DNA of 64,000 nt from Bacteroides sp. (GTDB lineage Bacteria > Bacteroidota > Bacteroidia > Bacteroidales > Muribaculaceae): positions 1 through 64,000 of the forward strand of contig JAAVDB010000002.1 in assembly GCA_014802015.1 (NCBI GenBank), written 5' to 3'. A model generated the notes under the pieces. That model worked only from the letters and a program-made list of their open reading frames with translations. It made no database searches and was not told where the DNA came from. The translations under genes were made by a program, and so were the position numbers. Positions 9,212-18,024 of the stretch are shown in pieces (positions within the stretch are counted from its first letter, which is position 1; each line of letters begins with the position of its first letter).

Positions 9212-10963
9212 ATGAAAACGACATTTTTACCGAAGGCCCTTGTCGCCCTGACTGTAACGGCGGCTACCCTCACGTCGTGTGACAAGGACGTGTTCGATGT
9301 TTCCGACCACGATGGAGGCGCTTACAAGAGCGCGCTCTATTCACCTATAGCCGAATATCTTGAGACCGAGAACGACTTCTCGGAGTACACCAAGGCTCTC
9401 CGCTATTCAGGCATGTTCAACGCGCTCAATCAGTCGAGCAAAGGCACCAGTTTTACCGCTTTCGTTCCGACCAACGAGGCGATGCAGGACTTCTATACAC
9501 GCCGCGGTGTCAGCTCGCTTGAGGAGCTCACTCCCGACTATGTGCGCCACTTCGTGCTCTATCACACCCTCAGTGACTCGCTCACGATCGACCAATTCGT
9601 CACTAAGACCGAGCTCACCAACCTTGAGGATGAGCCGATGAGCCTGTGGATCGATCCCGACAATGCCGGCCAGGCACTGCTCGACGACGAGGCCCGTATC
9701 ACCGAGATGGGTCTGCCTGCCTCAAACGGTAAGATCTATGTGCTCTCAAGCGTACTCACTCCGCTGGTCGAGACCGTAGCTGACCGTGTGGCCGAGATGG
9801 GTAACTCCTCGATCATGCTTGAGGCTCTTGAGGCATCGGGCTGGAAGAAGGAGCTTGCTACCGTGGCCGACACCACCATCATCAGCGGATACAAGCAGAT
9901 ACGCAAGCGTTACTATACACTGCTCAATGTCACTGACCGCACATTCGCCCAGGCAGGCATCACCTCGCTCGGCGACCTGACTTCACAGCTGCAGTCGCTC
10001 GACACCCGCAGTCTTCCGGTCGACAGCCTCCTGCGTGAGTATGTGGCATATCACATCATGCAGAACTCCTATCGTCTCGATGACCTCGCAGGCGAGGAGG
10101 GCGCCGTGAGCACCCGTCTCCTCGGCTCGAATGCCCGTAATCAGATTATGTCGATCGAGTATGACGGTACCGTCGACGTCCCCGAGAGCCGTTTCACCTT
10201 CAACGGTCAGGGCACTTCGGCTTCGTTCGAACCCGGAGCATGTGACGTCAAGGGTAAGAACGGATATGTACACAATCTCACCTCCTGGCTCCCCGTGTGG
10301 GAACCGCTTCAGTCTGAAGTGATGTGGGATCTGGCTGACGACGTTGCCATCAAGGCTGCCGTGACAGCCGCGGGCAATCTGTACGCACCCGCCGAGACAC
10401 CTGATCAGGATAAGAAGACCCAGCTCGGCAGGGTTATCGCCGGATATGAGTGTGAGATCGGTGACGGTGGCGGCGGTGCAGCCGGTTATTCGCACGGCAT
10501 CACATACGTGACTCCCAAATACACACGTCTCTCAGCATCTGCTGATCCGAACGTCGTTTCAGCATACGGTCATAACAATGACTTTATAGCGTTCAATCTC
10601 GGTTACATGGGTTCAGTCAAGGCCAAGACTCCTGTGATTGTCAAGGGTAAATATCGTATCGAACTCGGATATTTCTACTCAAACAATGACCTGAGCTTCA
10701 TCAAAAACCAGACATCAGGCTCGAATGGCGGACTCGTGTGCATGCAGTTCGACGGCCGTGACGATGTCAAGGCTTACCACAACCCCTACAAACAGATTAG
10801 CGGAACTGCCCAGGGTTTCTATCACATGACGATTTTTGATGAAGTGTCATTTGATGAGACCTCCGAACATGAGTTCTATATGTTGGTCATGGACCCGGCT
10901 GCAACTACCAGCTCGAAGTTCTATCTGGCATTTGACTACATCCGCTTTATCCCCATTGACTGA
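9212..10963 (+). CDS. FAS1 lipoprotein with C-terminal beta-sandwich
   Basis: A 583-residue lipoprotein; the signal ends TLTSC (Cys23) followed by DKD, compatible with surface export. A clear FAS1 unit has TAFVPTNEAMQDFY near residue 82 and YVRHFVLYHTL; a second, weaker one is centred near residue 233-310 (YYTLLNVTDRTFAQAGI, REYVAYHIM). The last 150 residues form a different, beta-rich module (GKYRIELGYFYS, FYLAFDYIRFIPID) reminiscent of the ligand-binding domains, such as DUF5108, found with FAS1 in Bacteroidetes; that family name is from memory and uncertain. Its place directly behind SusD resembles SusE/SusF-like accessory binders (inference). Confidence 0.85.
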   Translation: MKTTFLPKALVALTVTAATLTSCDKDVFDVSDHDGGAYKSALYSPIAEYLETENDFSEYTKALRYSGMFNALNQSSKGTSFTAFVPTNEAMQDFYTRRGVSSLEELTPDYVRHFVLYHTLSDSLTIDQFVTKTELTNLEDEPMSLWIDPDNAGQALLDDEARITEMGLPASNGKIYVLSSVLTPLVETVADRVAEMGNSSIMLEALEASGWKKELATVADTTIISGYKQIRKRYYTLLNVTDRTFAQAGITSLGDLTSQLQSLDTRSLPVDSLLREYVAYHIMQNSYRLDDLAGEEGAVSTRLLGSNARNQIMSIEYDGTVDVPESRFTFNGQGTSASFEPGACDVKGKNGYVHNLTSWLPVWEPLQSEVMWDLADDVAIKAAVTAAGNLYAPAETPDQDKKTQLGRVIAGYECEIGDGGGGAAGYSHGITYVTPKYTRLSASADPNVVSAYGHNNDFIAFNLGYMGSVKAKTPVIVKGKYRIELGYFYSNNDLSFIKNQTSGSNGGLVCMQFDGRDDVKAYHNPYKQISGTAQGFYHMTIFDEVSFDETSEHEFYMLVMDPAATTSSKFYLAFDYIRFIPID

Positions 10964-11002
10964 AACCTTTTTCTAACGACAAACACAAGCAAATAACAGA
11001 CA

Positions 11003-12784
11003 ATGAAAATTATATCTTCCCGCCTTTCACGTCTGGCCGTGACCGCCGCCGCGGTCATGGCTCTCCCCCTCTGGGTGGGTTGCTCGGATCTTGATGATGA
11101 CGATCACTACGCTCAGACCGCTACCGAGATCCGCAATCCCGAGCTGAAGATTGTCAGCCAGACCTCTGAGGAATATATCAAGTCACAGGCTTCACTGTCA
11201 GATATGTATGAGCTGCTTAACTCGGCCGATATATTCAAGAGTCTCCGTGACAAAGGCCAGCTGGCCACCATCCTCATGGTCGAGAATTCTGACATGATAC
11301 TCCCTGCATCCAAGGCTTCGGATGACGCTGCGCTTGACTTCCTCATCAAGTCGCACGTCTCTGACATCTCGATGTCGCCCGCAAACCTTCATGACGGTGA
11401 CCGACTCATGATGTGGAACAACAAGTATGTCAACATCTCGATGGACGAAGAGGCTCTCAACGGCTCGATCATAGGTCACATCATGTTTAACAACGGTGTT
11501 GTCAAGGAGGTGATCCAGACATCCAACGGTTACATCTATGTGATCTCCGAACTGATTCAGACCCCGACATCGCTGTCTGACTATATCGACAACCTTTCGG
11601 ATGATTACTCGATCTTCCGCGAGCTTATCAAGTCATCAGGTGGCAAAGAGTTCCTCAAGAACCAGAGCAAACCTCTTTACATCAACTCCGAGGGTAACAC
11701 CGTTTACGACTCAGTGTTCCGTTACACCAACGATCACTTCGACGCCGTAGGTTTTGACCTCAATTCCGAGTCACTGACCGCCACGATGCTTCTCCCCTCT
11801 GACGAGGTCATCAATGAGGCCCTCGCAGATGCACACAGCCGTCTGGCCAAATGGGATCTGGAACGTTCTGACGAGGCTATCAAGAATTGGATTCTTGACG
11901 TCTGCTTCTTCAACAAACGTTACAGCGTGGCTGATCTTGAGGTGCCGGCATCGCTTGTCGATCCCGAATCTCAGGATGTAAATTCTGTATTCTCAAAACA
12001 GTGGCGTAAATCGGCCCATCATCTATACACGGACGATAATTCCGAGGAACTCTCCAATGGTGTGGTACACAAGATTTCAAAACTCTACATCCCAACCAAT
12101 GTCCTCATCTATCGTCTCAAGGACTTCTTCCATCACTATGAGGTCTGTACCGATGTTCAGAAGTCATCATATTTTGGCATGAATAATATGAATTTCAAGG
12201 GGTGTAGTACCCCGGTGAGCGCTTGGACTCCTCTGCCAGGAGTATGGCCGGAGATTGAGAATCGTATCCTCGAACTTTCTCCTGATTCAGATGATTCGAA
12301 GGAAGATCCTTTTACGCTCAATTTCACCCCTATCAAACGTCTTGAAGATGCGAACGGCAATACCGTCATTCGTCCCTATCTCATCCCGCCGGGTACTTAC
12401 CGTCTTGCATTTGGTTCGAAGCAGAATCAGAACATCAATGTAAATGTGTCAGTTCTCGTTAACGGTCAGGTGATCGCCAAGAGTGAGGGTGAGATTATCC
12501 TCGGCTCGGCCACAAATTTCCACTACGATCGCGGTACGACCCTATCAGACCGCTATCCTGAAGGTTACGATGCTTCATACGTCGCCTCAGTTGGTAATCA
12601 TAAAGATGCCAGCAAATACGACACTGATGGTGGCCTCCTTATCAGCGAGGTGATTATCCCCGATGTCAACGGCGACGGCTCGGGAGTACCCATCGTGATA
12701 CGTTTCGAGGGTACCAATTGGAATGGATCGAGCGCATTTACGTTCCACCACTGGTGTCTGCGTCCTACAGTCAACTGTTACTAA
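11003..12784 (+). CDS. Divergent FAS1-like lipoprotein with C-terminal beta-sandwich
   Basis: A 593-residue lipoprotein whose signal ends WVGC (Cys27) followed by SDLDDDD, a strongly acidic surface-export type start. FAS1-like units are degenerate: LATILMVENSDMILPA near residue 87 and ATMLLPSDEVINEAL near residue 261, the second closer to consensus. The C-terminal 150 residues (IPPGTYRLAFGSKQ, IVIRFEGTNW, AFTFHHWCLRPT) have the same layout as the end of the preceding FAS1 lipoprotein, so the two are probably diverged paralogues. It lies 39 nt after that gene and 21 nt before the second SusC. A ligand-binding role beside SusCD is inferred from context only. Confidence 0.8.
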   Translation: MKIISSRLSRLAVTAAAVMALPLWVGCSDLDDDDHYAQTATEIRNPELKIVSQTSEEYIKSQASLSDMYELLNSADIFKSLRDKGQLATILMVENSDMILPASKASDDAALDFLIKSHVSDISMSPANLHDGDRLMMWNNKYVNISMDEEALNGSIIGHIMFNNGVVKEVIQTSNGYIYVISELIQTPTSLSDYIDNLSDDYSIFRELIKSSGGKEFLKNQSKPLYINSEGNTVYDSVFRYTNDHFDAVGFDLNSESLTATMLLPSDEVINEALADAHSRLAKWDLERSDEAIKNWILDVCFFNKRYSVADLEVPASLVDPESQDVNSVFSKQWRKSAHHLYTDDNSEELSNGVVHKISKLYIPTNVLIYRLKDFFHHYEVCTDVQKSSYFGMNNMNFKGCSTPVSAWTPLPGVWPEIENRILELSPDSDDSKEDPFTLNFTPIKRLEDANGNTVIRPYLIPPGTYRLAFGSKQNQNINVNVSVLVNGQVIAKSEGEIILGSATNFHYDRGTTLSDRYPEGYDASYVASVGNHKDASKYDTDGGLLISEVIIPDVNGDGSGVPIVIRFEGTNWNGSSAFTFHHWCLRPTVNCY

Positions 12785-12805
12785 TGAATCTCTACGACAC
12801 ACATT

Positions 12806-15800
12806 ATGAATATGAATATTAAAAAGATCGCCCTCAGCCTCTCGCTCCCCCTGGCGTTTGTTGCAGGTGCAAACGCCGAGAAAATCTCCGGCAGGGTGGT
12901 CAGTTCGGCCAACCAGCCCATACCCGATGTGGTCATCACCAGCTCAGGCTGTGAGACTGTCCGCTCCGGTGCCGACGGCTCCTTCACAATCGACGGAGTG
13001 AAAAAGGGCGCTACAATCAATCTGATCCGTGAAGGCTACTATCCACAGGCTCATATCATACACGATGTTGAGGGTAAGCATCCCGTAAACATCCACATGA
13101 TCGAGACCTCCCGTTCACGTTACAACGAGACCTCGGTTCTCCCCTCAGGCAAGCGGGAGAATGATGCCAACGTGGCAGGTGTCGAGAATCTTAACCGCAA
13201 GGACTTCGTCCTCGGCTCAATGACCCTCGACCGTGCCATGAAGGGTGCGTTTACCGGTCTTAACGTTATCAATAAGAGCGGTATGACAGGTGAAGGTTCC
13301 TACTTGCAGATGCGCGGTGTCAAGTCTCTCTTCGCCGAGAACTCGCCTCTGCTCGTGATCAACGGTGTGCCTTTCATCCCTGATCTTAACGATAGCCCTA
13401 TCATCATGGGTTACTCGCAGTCTCCTCTCAAGGCATTCAACAACCAGGACATTCGCAACATTACTGTCCTCAAGGGTGCCGAAGCTGCCCAGTACGGTTC
13501 GCTCGGTTCGAACGGTGTCATTATGATCGAGACCGACCAGGCTACGTCCAATGATGTCAACACCCGTATCTCGTTCAACGCCGTGTACGGTCACAACTGG
13601 AACAAGTCCCGTATCCCTCTCATGGACGCGTCACAGTACAAGACTTATCTCACCGATATGGGTCTTACTTACTATGACAATCAGGAGGCATTCTTCAACG
13701 ACTTCACATTCCTCAGCGATCCCACCGCCGCCAATGCCAATCTCTATCAGTACAACACTGACTGGCAGGATCTGATGTTCCGCAACTCCAATACGGTCGA
13801 CTTCCTCTTCCGTGTCGAGGGTGGTGACAACATCGCCAAGTATAACATCTCGCTCGGCTACATGGGTGACAACGGTACCATCAAGGAGACCAACTCCAAC
13901 CGTTACAACGCTCAGGTCAACGCTTCGATGCTTGTGTGCCGTCAGCTTGAGATTCAGGCCAGCATCAACGCCGCATATCTCAACGGCAAGTATCAGCAGC
14001 AGGGTCTCGGTGTCGAGGCCTCCCCGCTGATCGCGTCTTACCGTCGTTCGCCTCTGCTCTCACCCTTCGCAAGCGATATGTACGGCAACCTTATCAGCGA
14101 ATACTCCAACTACTACTACGGAGTTATCGAGAATAAGGATTTCTGGACCTCCAACCCCCTCGCCATCGTTGAGAAACTCAACAGTAAAGGCCGTCAGTAT
14201 GACATGAACTCCAAGTTTCACGTCTATTTCCGTCCTCTGCGCAACCTGACCTTCTCGGGTGCCATCGCCATGTATTACAACTACAATCAGGAGGAGACCT
14301 TCATCCCCGGTGTCACCAACAAGGATATCGTTCCTCTCACTGACCAGTACGGCGACGCCGAGAACTCGGTACGCGTAGGTACATATCACACCTTTAATAT
14401 GTACTATGCCCTCAACGGATCATACAACCTCAGCCTCGGCCGCGGTAATAATCTTGACTTCCTCCTCGGATTTCAGGCTATGACCACCGACACAGAGTAT
14501 GACGCTGCATTCGGCCGTAACACTAACAATGACTTCTATCAGACACTCGGTGACACCAAGGCTCTCGGACGCTACTTCTCAGGCTTCAACAACAACTGGA
14601 ACTGGATGAACGTCTATGCCCGCGTGGACTACCGCCTGATGGATCTTCTCAAGGCCGGATTCAACGCTTCATGGGACGGTGCCTCGTCAGTCGGCAAGGA
14701 TGCCACCCGCATGACCTTCTATCCCGCCGGTGACGTCACCTTCATGGCCGCACAGCTCCCCGGTCTCCGCGAGAGCGATTTCATCAACAAACTCAATGTT
14801 TATGCCAACTACGGTCTGACCGGTAACTCACGCTTCTCGACCAAGCTCGGTAAGTATTACTATACTTCTACCCCTTACCAGACCGTGGCCGGTATCATCC
14901 GTGCCAACGTGCCCAACACCAAGCTCAAGGCAGAACGCGACCTCACACTCAACGTCGGCCTTGAGACATCGCTCCTCAACAACCGTATCCAGCTCGGTGC
15001 CGGTTACTACAGCATCGACGCACGTGACGTGCTCATGGCAGGCGAGCGCTCGTCAGTGTTCGGTACCTCACCTTATTATAACAATGACGCCCGCCTCGAA
15101 TCAAAAGGTTTCGAAGCCAGCCTCTCCGTAATGCCCGTCAATACAGGTGACTTCCGCTGGATGATCGGTGGTAACATCACCACCATTAAGAATAAGGTCC
15201 GTTCACTCGGCTCACTCAATCAGATTATCAACGATCTTGGTGACAACGCTCAGATGATCACTCAGGTCGGTGGCGATCCCTACGCATTCTACGGCTATCG
15301 TTCGCTCGGAGTCTTCTCGACCACAGCCGAGGCTGAGGCCACAGGTCTTGTCAACCGTCTGGGCGTACCTTTCCAGGCCGGTGATGTTCATTATGAAGAC
15401 ATCAACAACGACGGCATCATCAACGATAAAGACCGTCAGGTGCTCGGATCTGCTACCCCCGACTTCTTCGGCAGCTTCTTCACCCGTCTTGAGTGGCGCA
15501 ACTGGGCCCTCGATCTTACCTTCGCCTACTCACACGGCAACAAGGCTTACAACGCCGTACGTCGTCTGACCGAGAGTGGCAAGGATTTCTCCAACCAGTC
15601 GACCGCACTCATGCGCCGCTGGTCAATGGAGGGTCAGGTTACCGATATACCCCGCGTATCTTACGGTGACAAAGCCGGCAACAACGACTTCTCTGACCGC
15701 TGGATCGAGGATGCTTCCTACGTCAAGCTTCGTGACATCACTGTAAGCTACACATGGGACAAGCCCTTCCTCTCATTCTTCCAGGGCGGTACAATCTATG

Positions 15801-15949
15801 TGACCGGCGAGAATCTTCTCACCGCCACCAAGTATCTCGGCCTTGACCCCGAGTTCTCCTACTCTAACTCGACCATGCTTCAGGGTGTGGATTACGGTAA
15901 GGTCGGAGCTCCCCGTTCGGTTAAGCTTGGTGTGAACCTTAAGTTCTAA
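12806..15949 (+). CDS. SusC/RagA-type TonB-dependent outer membrane transporter (second copy, atypical N-terminus)
   Basis: A 1047-residue SusC homologue with a signal peptide ending AGANA (about residue 24), a carboxypeptidase-regulatory-like domain (about 25-95, with GADGSFTIDGV), a plug (YLQMRGVKSL, PLLVINGVPFIPDL, IRNITVLKGAEAAQYGSLGSNGVIMIET) and a long barrel ending GAPRSVKLGVNLKF. The plug is unusual: the consensus RG(T/I)ss and VDGVP positions are kept in weakened form (MRGVKSLFAEN, INGVPF). It is not a recent duplicate of the first SusC, so the two pairs probably handle different ligands. A SusD gene follows after 34 nt. Confidence 0.94.
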   Translation: MNMNIKKIALSLSLPLAFVAGANAEKISGRVVSSANQPIPDVVITSSGCETVRSGADGSFTIDGVKKGATINLIREGYYPQAHIIHDVEGKHPVNIHMIETSRSRYNETSVLPSGKRENDANVAGVENLNRKDFVLGSMTLDRAMKGAFTGLNVINKSGMTGEGSYLQMRGVKSLFAENSPLLVINGVPFIPDLNDSPIIMGYSQSPLKAFNNQDIRNITVLKGAEAAQYGSLGSNGVIMIETDQATSNDVNTRISFNAVYGHNWNKSRIPLMDASQYKTYLTDMGLTYYDNQEAFFNDFTFLSDPTAANANLYQYNTDWQDLMFRNSNTVDFLFRVEGGDNIAKYNISLGYMGDNGTIKETNSNRYNAQVNASMLVCRQLEIQASINAAYLNGKYQQQGLGVEASPLIASYRRSPLLSPFASDMYGNLISEYSNYYYGVIENKDFWTSNPLAIVEKLNSKGRQYDMNSKFHVYFRPLRNLTFSGAIAMYYNYNQEETFIPGVTNKDIVPLTDQYGDAENSVRVGTYHTFNMYYALNGSYNLSLGRGNNLDFLLGFQAMTTDTEYDAAFGRNTNNDFYQTLGDTKALGRYFSGFNNNWNWMNVYARVDYRLMDLLKAGFNASWDGASSVGKDATRMTFYPAGDVTFMAAQLPGLRESDFINKLNVYANYGLTGNSRFSTKLGKYYYTSTPYQTVAGIIRANVPNTKLKAERDLTLNVGLETSLLNNRIQLGAGYYSIDARDVLMAGERSSVFGTSPYYNNDARLESKGFEASLSVMPVNTGDFRWMIGGNITTIKNKVRSLGSLNQIINDLGDNAQMITQVGGDPYAFYGYRSLGVFSTTAEAEATGLVNRLGVPFQAGDVHYEDINNDGIINDKDRQVLGSATPDFFGSFFTRLEWRNWALDLTFAYSHGNKAYNAVRRLTESGKDFSNQSTALMRRWSMEGQVTDIPRVSYGDKAGNNDFSDRWIEDASYVKLRDITVSYTWDKPFLSFFQGGTIYVTGENLLTATKYLGLDPEFSYSNSTMLQGVDYGKVGAPRSVKLGVNLKF

Positions 15950-15983
15950 TTAACTCTCTCCATCCACACTGATAACAGTAACT

Positions 15984-17723
15984 ATGAAAAAGTTCATATA
16001 CAGTCTATCCATACTGCTGTCGGCACTGACCTTCACCGGTTGCTCCGACTTCTTCGACCCCGATACCGATGACGAACTCAACGGTGAGGACTACATCTCG
16101 TCCGACACTGAGATGTACACCGGCTTCATCGGCATCCTGACCAAGCTTCAGGCCATTGGCGACAAGGAGCTCCTGCTCACCGATACCCGCGGCGAGCTGC
16201 TTGAACTCACTGGCAACTCCACCCCCGAGCTTGTATCTCTCTACAATTATGACCTCGATCTTCAGAATAACTCCTATGCCAATCCGGCATCTTATTATGA
16301 AGTGATCATGGCCTGCAACGATTATCTGCTCAAGATGAAGGAATACGGCAAACTGCCCGGTGTAGATCCCGAAGTATGGGCCGATCTCGTATCCTCGACC
16401 ATCCGCGTAAAAGCATGGACTTACAAGACTATCGCCGAGATCTATGGCGAGGCCGTGTGGTTTGACTCTGCAGTGACAGAGTTTACCGAACTTACACCGG
16501 CCAACGGTTTTGAGCTCCTGCCCATCGAGCAGGTCATGGATCGTGCTTACTCCCTGATGGTGAACGGCTGGGAGGGGGTACCTTCTAACCGTAGCATTGA
16601 CTGGATAGCATGGCTCGATCCCGGCACAAGCGAGGGTAGCTCGTCTTTCCGCTCATGGAATATTATGGTGCCTCCTTACGAAGGTGTATTCTCTGAACTA
16701 CTTCTTTGGAAGGGTGCCATTACCGATGCTGCAACGCCTGACGGATCTGCATCTTCCGCATATTATCAGCAAGTGTGTGATCTTCTCCTCCCGGCCATAA
16801 GCAACAAGGTAGCTCAATACTATAACTCAACCCATCAGTATTGGATGATTGCTACGGACAAGGCCGGACAATGGAGCAGCTACTTCTCACAGACTTCGTT
16901 CTCTTATTTTGAGCTTGTATCTGTAATCCTATACGACTACGAACATAATCAGAACAACTCCATCAATAAGCACTTCCTTGATACAGACCAGAACAGTTAT
17001 CTTCTGCGCCCCTCAAAGTTCGGTATGGGCCGATGGACAGACAGATCGTTTAACCCCGGCGGTCAGGAGGATGGACGATTTGCTGCGACATTCAAGCGTC
17101 CTACTTCAGCTCAACCCTACATTGGCAAGTATAGCAACGTATCTCGTACATCTACAAGTGATATTCACATTATCACATATCGTGCCACGATGTATCACTT
17201 CTATCTGATGGAGGCGCTCAACCATCTTCACCGTTTCATTGCTGCATCGGCAGTGCTCAATCAGGGTGTGAATGGTGTATATGATCCCGAGGATCCCGAG
17301 TGGGACGGCTTTACAGTCAACTGGACTGCCAATACCGAAGCCGGTACTACCAAGTATTACAGTTCGGGTCTCCGCGGATGTTTTGGAAGTCCCTCCAGAG
17401 AGTTCGTGACAGATCTTGCCGAAGCGAATGTTTCCGAGGCCGAGGCTGTCAAGGCTAATGACCTCCAGATTCTCGACGAAGGTCTTCTTGAGTTTGCATG
17501 CGAGGGTCGTACATATCCGTTCATGAACCGTATGGCGCTCCGTTACAACGACCTCTCGATTGTGGCTGACCGTGTTGCTCCCAAGTATGCCGAGTCAGGC
17601 AAGGAAGCTCTGATCCGCGCACGTATCCTTGACGGTGCCAACTATGTTCACTATGACCTCAAGATGGGAGCTGTCCAGAACCCTTCTGATAGCTCGTCTG
17701 ACAACGAAAATGTAGAGGAATAA
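15984..17723 (+). CDS. SusD/RagB-type surface lipoprotein (second copy)
   Basis: A 579-residue SusD homologue. The signal ends FTGC (Cys20), followed by SDFFDPDTDDELNGEDY, typical of mature SusD proteins. Family features include the helical core (VKAWTYKTIAEIYGEAVWF near residue 145) and a C-terminal segment IL(D)EGLLEFACEGRTYPFMNRMAL equivalent to the usual ERxxELxxEGxRxxDLxR motif. It closes the seven-gene locus and is followed by a strong terminator 23 nt after the stop. Sequence divergence from the first SusD parallels that of the two SusC proteins. Confidence 0.94.
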   Translation: MKKFIYSLSILLSALTFTGCSDFFDPDTDDELNGEDYISSDTEMYTGFIGILTKLQAIGDKELLLTDTRGELLELTGNSTPELVSLYNYDLDLQNNSYANPASYYEVIMACNDYLLKMKEYGKLPGVDPEVWADLVSSTIRVKAWTYKTIAEIYGEAVWFDSAVTEFTELTPANGFELLPIEQVMDRAYSLMVNGWEGVPSNRSIDWIAWLDPGTSEGSSSFRSWNIMVPPYEGVFSELLLWKGAITDAATPDGSASSAYYQQVCDLLLPAISNKVAQYYNSTHQYWMIATDKAGQWSSYFSQTSFSYFELVSVILYDYEHNQNNSINKHFLDTDQNSYLLRPSKFGMGRWTDRSFNPGGQEDGRFAATFKRPTSAQPYIGKYSNVSRTSTSDIHIITYRATMYHFYLMEALNHLHRFIAASAVLNQGVNGVYDPEDPEWDGFTVNWTANTEAGTTKYYSSGLRGCFGSPSREFVTDLAEANVSEAEAVKANDLQILDEGLLEFACEGRTYPFMNRMALRYNDLSIVADRVAPKYAESGKEALIRARILDGANYVHYDLKMGAVQNPSDSSSDNENVEE

Positions 17724-17746
17724 ACAATCCCTCCACCAATAACTGA

Positions 17747-17795
17747 AAAGTCCTCCGGGCGCCTTAAAAACGGCCCTCGGAGGACTTTCTTTTTA
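17747..17795 (+). terminator. Rho-independent terminator of the FAS1-SusCD operon
   Basis: AAAGTCCTCCG (17747-17757) pairs perfectly with CGGAGGACTTT (17778-17788); an inner GCC/GGC stem extends it, and the right arm runs into TTTCTTTTT. It lies 23 nt after the last stop codon and is the only strong terminator seen between 1870 and this point. Confidence 0.85.
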
Positions 17796-17958
17796 TCCTT
17801 AATATACAACGCGCCATCAGTTCATCTATCCGTCAGCTATTCCATACATTCGTATATACATACATTCGTCCTTTCATTCATCGATATACTACTATAGACT
17901 ATGCCTATAGACTATGCTGTCCGTATATGTGGCTGCATCTGTGTCAAGACATAAAACG
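17796..17958. other. Spacer with short direct repeats, no gene seen
   Basis: The gap between the two convergent operons holds no credible reading frame. It contains CATACATTCGT twice (17843-17853 and 17859-17869) and a tandem 13-mer, CTATAGACTATGC, at 17892-17904 and 17905-17917. These look like local slippage duplications; no function is suggested by context. Confidence 0.6.
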
Positions 17959-17998
17959 ACAGCCGGCGACTGACATTCCAAAGTCAGTCGCCGGCTGT
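17959..17998 (-). terminator. Terminator after lpxA
   Basis: A perfect 16-bp stem, ACAGCCGGCGACTGAC (17959-17974) with its complement at 17983-17998, around an 8-nt loop. On the minus strand it lies 26 nt after the lpxA stop and is followed by TTTTAT, a short U-tract. Confidence 0.8.
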
Positions 17999-18024
17999 AA
18001 TGTGTAGTCCGCTTGAGCGGAGAT

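Noticed and set aside
17843..17917. Repeats considered as a CRISPR array
   Set aside because: Only two copies each, tandem or with no regular spacer, and no cas genes.
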